This document shows positions 48,256 through 61,777 of a DNA stretch of 64,000 nt, piece after piece. This DNA is from Daucus carota subsp. sativus. Taxonomy: Eukaryota; Streptophyta; Magnoliopsida; Apiales; Apiaceae. The translations under genes were made by a program, and so were the position numbers. The DNA lies in the NCBI RefSeq assembly GCF_001625215.2, contig NC_030381.2, positions 37,818,689-37,882,688 of the forward strand. The letters run 5' to 3'. A model generated the notes under the pieces. It saw nothing but the letters and a program-made list of their open reading frames with translations, had not been told where the DNA came from and ran no database searches. Positions within the stretch are counted from its first letter, which is position 1. Each line of letters opens with the position of its first letter.

Positions 48256-48783
48256 ATGCCAAAAACTCTAGGCCAAAACCTAAACATGTGTTTCAAAAAT
48301 ATGATCAATCCTCAAACCTCGCCTCCTCACGAAGATGATCGCTCTCATTTCCTCATGAAAAACTTCAACTCCCTCTACGATCCCACCACCTCTCACGAAC
48401 CCTCCTCGTCCCCTCCTGATTTCGCCACTGCTTATGCCTCCCAACGCTTCTTCTTCTCTTCCCCGGGCCGCTCCAACTCCATCGTGGACTCCACTTCATC
48501 ATTAGCATCCACCTCTTCTTCCTCATTATTGCCCGAATCCGACACTCTGAGCGGAGGCATTCCTGTCCCCACATTGTCACCCGATCCATATCTCGATTTC
48601 CGGAGATCCATGCAAGACATGGTGGAAGCCCGTGGCTTCACAGATGTGAAAACTAATTGGGACAACTTGCATGAACTTCTTAGATGCTATCTCTCTTTGA
48701 ATCCAAAGAGCACTCATAAGTACATTGTTCGAGCTTTCGCAGACTTGCTAATTAGTCTTATGACAACCTCGCCGCAGCCGTGA
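48256..48783 (+). CDS. OVATE family protein (transcriptional repressor)
   Basis: An intronless gene of 175 residues. The OVATE domain occupies about residues 108-168: SPDPYLDFRRSMQDMVEARG, then WDNLHELLRCYLSLNPKSTH followed by KYIVRAFADLLISL, all canonical. The N-terminal half is serine- and proline-rich and probably disordered. OVATE proteins repress transcription and interact with TRM and KNOX/BELL proteins to control organ shape and secondary wall formation. The small size and the motif layout fit the OFP11/12/16 group as I remember it. The first ATG is used. A short duplicated fragment of this gene lies at 50138-50178. Confidence 0.93.
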   Translation: MPKTLGQNLNMCFKNMINPQTSPPHEDDRSHFLMKNFNSLYDPTTSHEPSSSPPDFATAYASQRFFFSSPGRSNSIVDSTSSLASTSSSSLLPESDTLSGGIPVPTLSPDPYLDFRRSMQDMVEARGFTDVKTNWDNLHELLRCYLSLNPKSTHKYIVRAFADLLISLMTTSPQP

Positions 48784-50137
48784 GCTACCGCGGGGTTCAA
48801 TCATCAATGTGGTGCATTCAATTAATGCTACCTTGTAGTAATATCTTATCAACAAATTGTCAAATTGTGTCTATTTTTATGATATTACAGATATTATATA
48901 CTCATGTACATAAATATGGCATGCCTACTTAAATAAATGCAGCAAGCGACATTATTACAACATGCATGTGCTGGGATTTTTATCTGCTTCTACTAGCCGA
49001 ACTCAACTCGTTTAACTAAATGAGCCGAGTCGAGATCTCTTAAACGAGTTCGAACCAGCCGAGTTTTCGGTCTTCGAGTTACAGCTCGTGCAATAATAGT
49101 ATGTTAATTAATATTGTGATGAATAATATAATGAAGCTCAAGTACTAGGCCCTTGAGTACTATTTCCTTCCCCTGTTCCCTTGTATTTCATTGCTCATTA
49201 ATGTTAATATTGCATAATAATTAACAAATACGTGTAAAGTAAACACGTTAAATGATGAATCATTTTCTTCTGAATTGGAGTATGACATTATTAGCATTCC
49301 CCACAACTTGGATTTTACCTTGTGTCTCCTGACTTGTCTTCTCCATATCCAGATTTTGTTATTGTCCAGATTCTAATAATTTCATTTCTTCTTCAAAGTA
49401 TATAATTAAACATCCTAAATTGGGTCGACATGTTAGATGGCCACTCATAATTTTATTAGCTTGCATCCTCACTCTCTTGCCAACCTAAAATATGAAAGGT
49501 AACCTTTTTTATAATATTTATTCTTTGTTTAATTATTTATTTTGTCATGTTCCATCGATTATGATTAAAAAAAGTTATAAGCAAAGGAAACCAGGATGTT
49601 TACGTCCTTTATCTGGATATTATAGTTATATCATGTGCTGCCAATTTTTAAATACACTAAATATGAAATCACAAGCATAATAAAGAACATATATTACAAA
49701 TAACAGTAGTCATATACAACACATAGTAAAATTAATACTTATACTGTCTAGTGTCTCATTATATTTACAATCAAAATGCATTTGAATCCTACCACATAGC
49801 CCAAAATTTAAATTAACATTATGTTTAAACACCAGTTATAATAAAGTTTCCTCCAACATCTCTCCATATATGGAGTTCTATATTTAACATATAGTACATG
49901 CAACTCGGCTGAAAAAATAACCCATTCATATGACCTAATAACAAAGCGAATCAAACCATTAATATATGAAATTTTGGAAGAGAAAACACTTAATTTGTGA
50001 AAGTATAGTCACAATACATTTTCCATCATCAAATTTGTAGTTCATGCTTGGCGAATGAGAAAATCAATACATGTACAAATTATCCGGCCGGTCGAATTCT
50101 AATTAAAGTTTCATGCAAACTTCATGAGATTCCGATC

Positions 50138-50178
50138 ATTCTTCCTCGTTACCCGAACCCGACATCTGAGCGGAGGCA
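50138..50178 (+). pseudogene. Short duplicated fragment of the OVATE gene
   Basis: ATTCTTCCTCGTTA, then CCCGAACCCGACATCTGAGC and GGAGGCA, matches the OVATE gene at about 48520-48562 (TTCTTCCTCATTATTGCCCG...) with a 3-base gap, a 2-base gap and a few substitutions. The matching protein stretch is SSLLPESDTLSGG. Nothing on either side matches, so it is the trace of a former tandem copy or a microhomology-mediated insertion. Confidence 0.55.
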
Positions 50179-50382
50179 AAGCTCTGGTGTTGCATGAAAA
50201 AACGCTGATAAAAATACAAGTGCAACTTAGATAATTGTTTGCTCCTTATTGCTTGATTTTGGCGTTTTTATGTATAATCAACTTTCTGTCTCTGTTGGAG
50301 GGTGATTTGGCAGGCCTTGAAACCATAATGCAACTGTTCATTCTGTAATTTATTGCAGCAAGGAAAGTAGCGTATCTGTATC

Positions 50383-51145
50383 GGGTTAATTATCAAACTC
50401 ATCACTGAAGTGGACAAATAGTATCAAACTCATCACTGATCTCCACGGGGTTTCAAGTGGCTAACTAAAGTCGCTTAATAGTATCAAACTCATCACTGCC
50501 GTTAAAAAATCTAACGGAAGTTTAGACGGAATGACACATTGGCGGTTGACGTGACACGTTAATAAAAAAAACTGAAGAAAAACAAATGAAAGAAAATATC
50601 ATTAATTAAGCTTGAACAATGTTTGTTTTTGGATCCATCTTTCATTTAACCTTTAAACATTATGTATTGTTTTTGGAAATTCGAACAATGTATGCTGCTT
50701 CATATGTTAAATTTACATATATTTTTATTTTCATGTTTTTTTTTGGTACAAGAAACTCCAAAAGAAAATTTAAAAATATTTTTTTGCCAACAATAATAAT
50801 TATAATTATTTAAATAGAAAGCATTTTAATATTATTCAAAAATAATTATAATCTAATAAAAAACATAAAAGTTAATCTTAATTGTTTAGTTAATTATATA
50901 TTAAAATTTAGTTGCATGCATTTATTTAGATAATAATATCTTAAAAGTAATTTAATAAAAAATTGCATACTTTATTTCCATGTAAACTTATGCGGCATGC
51001 CACATGTCAAACTCTACCGCCGATGTGTCATTCTCTCTAAACATCGGTTAGTTTTTTTAACGGCAGTGATGAGTTTGATACCATTAAGCGACTTTAGTGA
51101 GCCACTTAAGACCCCTTGGAGATTAGTGATGAGTTTGATACCATT
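50383..51145. mobile_element. Long-TIR Mutator-like element, right end eroded
   Basis: The left arm begins GGGTTAATTATCAAACTCATC and contains three copies of TATCAAACTCATCACTG. The right arm is its inverse over roughly 190 bases (GGCAGTGATGAGTTTGATAC, GCGACTTTAGTGAGCCACTT, and the ACGGCAG / CTGCCGT pair). The last 25 or so bases of the right arm, including the terminal CCC, are missing or changed, so no target duplication can be seen. The centre is AT-rich and non-coding. Confidence 0.7.
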
Positions 51146-52424
51146 TATCTGAAGCGGCCGGTCCGAGTTGGCGAGTCCGAACGTGTCGAGCCGAGTTGAT
51201 TCGCGAGTTCCAGCAACCTCAACCTCAACTCGCGAATGCTTCGTCCTTTAAATTGATTTGTACCGAGTTAAACTTGGCTCGTATCGGACCTGTTTCCATG
51301 CGAGTTTTGAGAATAGCCGATCAGAGTCATTCCGAACCGACACGCTCATTTAATCAACTCTAGCTAAGACTAGCAGCTATAATAACTGAAAATACAGCAT
51401 CACGGGGTCTGATTCGCCACCCTTTGCTAAGACTAGTAGCTAAAATAACTGAAATTACAGTATAATGGGGTCTGATGGCTACTAATGAATGCACTGTTGT
51501 TGATTTTAAACAAAAAGTTACAAAAATAGTTGGATGAAAAAATATGGAACCCGATGACCTCTCTTCAAGAATGATGGTAGATGTCAGCGACATTTTAAAT
51601 CAGAGTAAGCACGACTAAACCGGAAAGTGTACAAGACTACGATGTTATACAGAATACAGTATACAAAATTTTAGTAAAGAAAATGCTCCTAATGACATGC
51701 TCAGCCACAGCCCACACTCCACAGCATACCATGGTAGCCTGTCAATATAAAACCATTTATTCATACTTGGCATGAAAGTGTTGGCCTATACAGCCGATAA
51801 AGGCCAACTTTAACAAAACAAAACCATTAGACACTGTAACATACAATATTACAACATAAAAAAAGGTGAGTACAGACCTCAGCATAAAACACAAGAACTT
51901 AACAAAACTTAAACAAAACAGCACCATCGGACATTAAAGGAGTACGAAAAACACTACAAAGCGAAGTTACATTAAATACACATAGGTAACCATTATCATC
52001 AAGCAAAGTTACATTATCTAGATAAAACTGGAAAGACCATTTAACGTGCAGAATGGAAGTAGATGTTAACAATATCTTGAACCATAAAGATGTGCAGGAA
52101 TATGTAAGATCCTTGCTAGTATATGGACTTCTAAAATATTTTTTATGCTGCTAACAATCCCAAATTATAACAAAAACATTAAAAACAAAGGAGACAAGTA
52201 GAATACTAGTCACTAGAAACATTGCACAGAACTTCATAAATGACAAAACTCTCTTCATCAACAGTCAAAACACAAAAACTAACACATGGCAAAAATTGCA
52301 AACATGTGTTTAAACACGAAGATATATTGAATCTAGCAAAGACTTCAAGAGTACATATATCAGTTCTTTAGTCCACTTTTTGTCAACTCAACAAAACTAA
52401 AGGACAAGAAATAATTCAGCAAGC

Positions 52425-54533
<2,109 letters not shown>

Positions 54534-54566
54534 GATTGCAGCTTCGGAGTTCGAACGCGCGGCGGC

Positions 54567-54688
54567 TAGGGTTTGCAAATTATGTCGAGTGCAGAGTGGA
54601 GGCAGCTGGGTTGAATAGAGTGTTATATACTGGAGTGCTCATGGGCCTGTTGAGAAGACCTACTGGGCTTTGTTTGGGGAGTTGGGCT
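54567..54688 (-). promoter_or_regulatory. RPS18 promoter: telo-box, TATA and three site II motifs
   Basis: On the minus strand, AAACCCTA (54567-54574) lies in the leader and TATATAA (54623-54629) about 90 bases before the ATG. TGGGCC (54642-54647) and TGGGCT (54664-54669 and 54683-54688, written on the plus strand) lie upstream. Telo-box plus site II clusters are the known signature of plant ribosomal-protein promoters. Confidence 0.75.
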
Positions 54689-55008
54689 TCTACATATTTT
54701 ATACCTTTGTTTTAGACTTAATTTTGAAAAATATTTTTCTTTGAATATATTTTTTTGTAAAATGTTTTTAGAAAAAACGTTTTTTATGAAAATTATAGGG
54801 AGAGATTATTTTCATTGAAAAAAATACATTTTTGAATCTTATTTTTGTGAAATTTGTTTCCACAATTTCTAGTGAATTTTCTTGAAAAAAAAATCAAAAC
54901 AATTTCCCAAGGACGTGAAAAACTTTTTGAGAATTTTTTGTTTGGAAAAGTTTCAAGAGAATATCCTTTTGGGATTTTTTTCCAAAAAAATTCGAGATAA
55001 TTTTCCTG

Positions 55009-55010
<2 letters not shown>

Positions 55011-55042
<32 letters not shown>
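55011..55042 (+). repeat. (AT)n microsatellite
   Basis: About 15 AT units, followed by TATTATTAAG. Confidence 0.95.
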
Positions 55043-55044
<2 letters not shown>

Positions 55045-55695
55045 AAGAAGTTTTTTGAGGAATTTTCAGAATAAATATTTTAGAATATCATTGATTTACT
55101 TGGTTTAACATTGAATATTTCATCATTTCTAATACAATGAAAATTGAAAACTCACCTATCATATACACATGTCTTTACGCAAATAATCTCATGTGAATAT
55201 TTCATTCACGTTATACTCCAATTTTTTAACAAATCTCTTACACAAATTATTGTCTCGATCAAATATAATATTGTTTACATATACTTGCACTTATATCATA
55301 TCATTTTTATGAGATTTGTAAAATATGACTATCTCCAACATTTCTCGTAAAATCTTTTTCAAGTAAGAGTTTGTAAAAAATATCATCCATATTTTTTTAA
55401 ATGTTTTCTCGATTCATGAAAAAGTTCAAATAATGAAACATAACATTTCGGTGATCTTATTTTTAAAACATGTTCCCTGAATACCAGTTCTAACTCTTTT
55501 TTCAGGAAAACACCATCACATCTTTGTAATTTTTAAAACTCAAATGTGCTACCAATTGTAAGAACATTATGATAGTTTCAAGTCTGTGAATACACATAAG
55601 TTTCTTTATTGAGAATGATTTTGAACAATCAATATGACTTTTTTCTTTATAACAATATCATCCTTATCTAAACTACTTTTTTATCAACATATATT

Positions 55696-55940
55696 GGGGC
55701 CGTTTGGGTGGGTTTAAAATAAGTGATTCTTGCTTAAAATAAATAAGTGAAGTAGAAGTTAGAAGCAAGATAAGACTTATAAGTGATTAAAGTGTTTGGG
55801 AAATAAGTAGAAGTCCTGAAACAAAAGCTAGCATTCCTAGCTTTTTGTAAGTGCTTCTTGACTTATTACACAAACGGTACGAATAAGTGCTCATAACTTA
55901 TAATCCAGAAGCTGGACTTATAAGTCCAACCCAAACACCC
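55696..55940. mobile_element. hAT-like MITE with GGGGCCGTTTGGGTGGG ends
   Basis: The left end GGGGCCGTTTGGGTGGGTT is inverted at the right as AACCCAAACACCC. AATAAGTG, AGCTTTTTGT and ACTTATAAGTCC words pair inside. The flanks ACATATATT and ACATTATTT may be a decayed target duplication. Such 250-bp elements are common in dicot genomes. Confidence 0.6.
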
Positions 55941-56914
55941 ACATTATTTATATACTGAAGACTGAAGTTATTTTTATATTTAGGAAATTTACTCAAAACA
56001 CCACCATTTTTAATTTTTTTTAAGAATACGGTTATTTTGAAACTTGTTTTCGAATTTACTATTTTCAAAAATATGTAACTTTGATTTTCAATAAGTGTTG
56101 TTGTGTTATTTATGTTTGTTGTTTTATTTATTATATTTATCAACTAATGTACGTAAGAGAACATATGGGTAAATCTATGAATCCTTTGTTGAATACTATT
56201 AAGAATTGCTCGAAGTGGAAGATGCTCAAGGAACAAGATGATCTCAAGCGTAAGCAAAACACGAGGAAGTCTGTTAAAAAAGTTGAAGCAGACTTGTTTA
56301 CTAAGCAGCTAAAATCAGTGGCAAATACCGATACAAATATTGTTGATGAAAAAAATGAATGGATAAGGCGTCGTTATGTCAATAATTTGTTGAACCCTGT
56401 AAAAAAAATATTTCGGTGAGATATGTTCAAGAAGAATGGTAGAAAATTTGAGATGTACATGGATGAAAATCCTTCCAATATGTTTGAGGAAAAAGATTGA
56501 GATTTCATGACAAAAGAAGTTATAGCTCATTCAAGTCAATAAACATACGGGAAGGGGGGACAGCTCCATATTGGAAGGATTTTCATCCATGTACAGGGGA
56601 ACAGCTCCATATTGGGAGGAAATACTGCCCATACTTTGGGGAAAAAATTCAGTTAGCTAAATAATTTTATATAATTTAATCAAAAGAAATCATTTTAATA
56701 TAACATACGGGAGGTGAGAATATTACAGTATGAATTATCATGGTGTTTTTGCTTATAAGTGAGGTATCTTAACTTTGATAATTAACAATAATTAATTACA
56801 AAATTAATATTTAAATCTAAAAGAATAAATGTTATATAAAGAAGTTTTTAATAAAATGTATTAATCAAGAATAATTATAATATTAATGTTTATGGTTAAA
56901 CAATTTATGAAGTA

Positions 56915-57183
56915 CTCCCTTTGTCCCTCCCATTTCTTATCGAATGGGTTGGGCATGGAGGTTAAGAAATAGGAATAAAGTAGTGAAAAAGAGAAAGAAA
57001 AGTGGGTGAAGTGGTGGGACCCATTGATTTTTAATGTATAAAAAGAAGATAGTGGAGTAAAGGTAGTGTGAGAAGGAAAGAAAAGTGGAGAAGTGGCAGC
57101 ACTTATTGACTATTTTTGGTAAGTTTTGTAATATAAAGAATTGGATGGGACACCCCGGAAAGTGTAAAGAAATGGAAGGGACG
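56915..57183. mobile_element. Stowaway-like MITE
   Basis: It begins after TA with CTCCCTTTGTCCCTCCCATTTC, and ends with GTAAAGAAATGGAAGGGACG, its partial inverse. The last few bases of the right end are lost. Confidence 0.6.
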
Positions 57184-58151
57184 TTTATATTATAAATTTT
57201 TACTTGAGTTATTAATATAAGTTTGATTACCACTTTTTATACAATCATCTACGGCCCCCAAATTTATCTTACCAATAAAAATGTTACTGTGTAAATAATT
57301 TTATTTTAAGGTTAGATTGATATGTAATAGTTAAATTAATTTTTTTAATTAAAAAATTGAAGGATGTTGATGGTGTTCTTCGGTGTTCATTATATAAGGA
57401 CGTTCTTAATATAACAATGTTCTCGATAGAGTGCGACCACCCACATATATATGTGCAAAGATTTTCCTACCAAAATACCTAATTATATATAAATATTTTT
57501 GCATTCATACAATGATTCAAAATATATGATACTTTATGCATATATTAACACCTTCATTTAATCATATTGTTGCTGTGAGTTCCATATTGTTTATTGCATA
57601 TATGATATCATTCGCATTTGCCTACAATTTTTAGTTAGTATTCATAAGAATTTTGTTTGATATTGAAAAGATCACTCAGTTTGAGAATGAAGTTCACTTG
57701 ATTTAGTCTTTGAACTTCAGTATTCCCTTAATTTCTCTGTCTGCATTTTGTACCTGACACCCCATGTACTTAAATTTGCTCAAATCTGTAAGTAATTGCT
57801 TTAAGAGCCTTTAAACAGTTTAACTGCACTAACCTGCATATTATTGTAATGCATATAAGATTGTAGTCTAATGAGTTTAAATTGTCACCTAATGTTTGGG
57901 ATTGTCATTATACTTGACAGTAATTGCAAATTCCTTGTGGGTGATGTTATTTCTTCTGGTAGACTACTTATTATTAGGCAGAAAGGCTATAGTTTACTGG
58001 AAAGATTGTTACTCCCAAGTTAGTTTTATATATTTTATTTTTTTGCTTTCATGTTAAGAAAATTATAATTTACCTGGGTTTTATGTTTCTTGCAGGATAA
58101 GTTGATTCCTCTAATGTTGCCTGTTTGCCGGTCCAGTTAGAGGTTATTGCC

Positions 58152-58283
58152 ATGAAAGCCTTTGGCAACTCCAGTTGCAGAGACAAAAGGAATTTACAAG
58201 ATCCGCATGCTCTTCGAATGAGGATGCTGACAGAATTTCATATGGGAATTGGAACTATGGATACTATTCTCGATGTTGGCTAA
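58152..58283 (+). other. Short unassigned ORF in an exon-like stretch
   Basis: A 43-codon ORF (MKAFGNSSCRDKRNLQDPHA...). Just before it, after the acceptor TTTCTTGCAG ending at 58096, is another open stretch reading DKLIPLMLPVCRSS and stop. The composition is more gene-like than the surroundings. I recognise neither peptide. It may be the last exon of a broken gene or a non-coding RNA. Confidence 0.2.
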
Positions 58284-59410
58284 ATTGGAGATGATTTAAT
58301 TTCTGGTCCTTAATATGTAGTCGTATTTCTTCATTTCGTCAGTGTTCTTGATTGTCAGTCTAATTCATACTGTAACTATTAATTGTATACTTGGTAACTG
58401 GTTTGAATGCCTTGGTATCTTGTGATCTCTTTCGACTATAATATTATGTTCTGGACTTGTGAATGTCTGTGATAATTTTCTTTTGGTTCAACTTTATCCT
58501 ACTGCATGCAGTGGAACGGCGTAGAAGCTAATTGTATAGAATGAAACAAAAGTGGGAAAGAGGGAAAGAAATATAACCCGCAAGACTCCCTTGACTTGTT
58601 ATAAGCCACACATTTCAAATTTGTAAAATTGCAATTAAGAACTTCTTGCTGAATACTGGATACTGGATTGCAAAGCAAGAATCAATACTCAAATTGGAAT
58701 GTAATGATACATGATTCTAAATTTATAAGCTCGAGCCAAAACTAGACATTCTCTTTTTCTCCCTAAACCAACAACTCCGAACCCAAAAGCATCAGGAAGG
58801 AGAGATGCTGATGAATCACTAGGAAAACAGACTTATACAGTGCTTGTTCGTAACAAATTGAACAGGCAAATGTATAATCTAACTGCTTATAAAAAACTGG
58901 ATATATATGCAGCAACTGCCGTCCTTTTGTGCTCAGAAAATACTTAACAGAAATCGCCTCCACTTATAATTTTAAAATTTGATCTATATGGGATAGAAAA
59001 CAGATTGGAGACATATATCATCCCACAATCCAAGAAAAGCATGGAGGCCCATAACTAGACTTTATTCATCAAGTGGCTGTCAGACTTTCATGAGCTCCTT
59101 GCGATCAGGATGAAGACAGCAATCCTCCAGCGCAGGATCTACGAGAAATGTGAAGGAAAAATATCAGCAAGCAAGAAACACATCTGATGGCAGTTACAAT
59201 AGCAACCTGGCCACCTGGTATGTATTTGTTCAGCGAAACAAATACATATGCACCGATGATCGATCCTCAACTTAAGCAAACCCATGATGAATTCTCAACT
59301 TAAACAAAATGGCAAAATACTAACGCTTCATGCTTAATTCTGTGTATGAGCACAAGGAGGAAAGAAAGAAGAAGTAATAAAACTCACAGTGGAGTGAGGA
59401 CCTCAGAGAC

Positions 59411-61740
59411 TTAGACTGACAGAAAATCTGCCTCATCTGAACTCTCCTCATATATAATGAAACTGGTGTCATGGCTATCTTCATTGCCACTTCCCAGGTC
59501 ACTATTGTAACAGCTATCAGATGCATTCACGAAGCATGATCCATCAGACATATGACAGCTCAGCTGTGATGGTACATTCACATCATCACTGCCAATCATT
59601 TGTCCAAATTCAATAAAACTGCAGTAGAGGAAATGCATTAAGCACTTTAGGTGGAGCCATTCTATATAATTAACTTTACTCTGCTCAAGTTTCAAAGAAG
59701 ACATACTAACCTTCCTTCAACTGGAAACTCGGCCTGTAGGCAGAAGTTAGGCCTTTCTCCATATAATTGCTTTGCAGGTATGAAGCTGCATATAGACCAT
59801 GAAACTGTAAGGCAAACAATGGCATTGACCAAAATATCTACAAGGAGAGTAAAAACCACCTTGGGTCGTAACACCTGCTGCACCAGTCTTCTTCGGATGC
59901 TAGACCTTCCCGGTTGGACACATCCTGTTTAAGTCCAAGTGAATAAAAACAGGGAATTCATAATTGATAACTATGAAAGGGATTAATTAGAAAGTACCAG
60001 TTCTCGACTTTGGGTTTCGGAAATATAATACTACATGAAATAGGAAACAATAAAAAAAGTCCTACTCACAAGATGTCTAAGAAACTTGAATTCTCCTGCA
60101 ATAATTGCAGAAATAAACCTCTCAACTTCTGCCTGCAGGTGCACACAAATAGAGACTGTGAGACACATTCACCAGTGTGTGTGCAGAGAGAGTGAGACTC
60201 TGCTCATACCTTTCTGAGATGCATACAATCCCGTAGAATTAGAACTTCCAGCAGGTTCCCACCTGCACCCCCGATAAGCTTCCTGAATAGCAAGTGTTCA
60301 TAGCAAAGAATGACCAAAAAGAGATTTTAACTTGCATAATGGGGAAGGAGAAAATATTGATTAACATAGTTTAAAAAGGAAAGAGGGAGTAGGATAACAA
60401 ACATACTTCAAAAAAGCACCCGATATTGAGTAGGATGTGGAGAAGTCAAGGTGTTTCAGCTTACGGAAACCCTGCATGGTTATATATAACACTCAATCAG
60501 AGAAGCATCTCCAAAGCACTTAAAGGAACTAATTCATATGCATTGAGGGAAAGCAATAGTAATATTTATATACCAAATTACATATATGGAAACAAGCAGC
60601 GCTCCTTATAAAGTTAAATCATCCATTAATAGTTCTTATAATCCGCTTAGCACTCATACCAACACCAGGGGGGAAAGGACCCCTGCATTTTGTCCAATAG
60701 GTAGTTCCCTGACATCTATAGAGTGACAATAACTCTACTAAGTTTCCAAATGTATAAACATAGTCTCCTATAAGAGAAAACTGCCAGATTTTCCTAAAAT
60801 ATGTGAACTCCGTATGCTTTTGATTTATTAGAAACTAATTTCATGAAAGACTCGAAATACACTTCCACTGCAGAAAAATAAGTCGATTGACATGCCAAAC
60901 TCAGTCTGCATTACCAAATGGGACACTCCATTTCCAGTACACACACATACTGACTACACTTTTTAAATGATCCTTTGGGCATGTCGTCCAGATCCATATG
61001 ATACAAGCACAGTGATGCAAACGGGGAAAAATATTATGTCACTACTACAGACTATATTAGTACTATATACAATCACATACAATAATTTAAAGCTTATATG
61101 TTCATATAAGGGAGATTTCTTGCTGCTTTCTGTTGATACTAAATTATTGATAAAATGTCATATAATCTATCAGAAATAGAAACTATGAAGAAGGTACCGA
61201 AGAAAAATGATCAACTACCAACTACTAAGTAATAGCAAATTCCTCATTACTAAGATGAGAAAGAAAGCAAACACAATCACAAAATGGGAAATTTTCCACT
61301 AATACAGCATTAAATTACCTTGATAAGTGCCAATACTTTAAAGTCTTGCAGCTTGAACCCACGGAGTGCTAAACAGTTGAGGTTAGGGCAATTTTGCACA
61401 AAATCACTGCAGGTTGGGTTCAATTTCAAACTGTCATCTCTACCTACATAGAATACAACGAAGGTACACTTAGGTCTGTAATAAAAGAAGTTACATGTAT
61501 AGAGTATATTACCTGTCTTGGAAGATTCAAAAAACAGACGTTCTATCAGATGGCAATATTTGCTAACTGACTCCAATGTTTGCCTCAATTCGACATGACT
61601 GGCATGATAGAACATTCATTCAAGTTGCAAGAAATTAGCATTTACTCGTGATGAAAAGATGCAGAAAATGGTTGCATGATCCTAATACGAATGACAGCCT
61701 GTTTGTTCGTAATGTGTGTGTGTGTGTCTGTGTGTGTGTG

Positions 61741-61777
<37 letters not shown>

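Larger units (their letters stand above)
48784..52424. other. Spacer between the OVATE gene and RPS18
   Basis: No gene is visible apart from the OVATE fragment at 50138 and the long-TIR element at 50383. GAGCCGAG-type repeat DNA lies at 48995-49085 and 51160-51320. From about 51.7 kb on, the sequence should include the 3' UTR of RPS18 on the minus strand. Confidence 0.5.
54689..59410. other. Spacer between RPS18 and the SKIP17-like gene
   Basis: Mostly AT-rich, with an (AT)n run, two MITEs and two doubtful ORFs. One, at about 56162-56419, is lysine-rich (KSMNPLLNTIKNCSKWKMLK...) and matches nothing I know. The segment 59.04-59.41 kb should be the 3' UTR of the SKIP17-like gene and may contain an intron. 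Confidence 0.45.

Noticed and set aside
48365-48665. Minus-strand ORFs opposite the OVATE gene
   Set aside because: They are antisense shadows of a serine-rich coding region.
56081-56530. Lysine-rich ORF of 112 codons
   Set aside because: Composition is AT-driven. I considered a transposon fragment, but no motif supports it.
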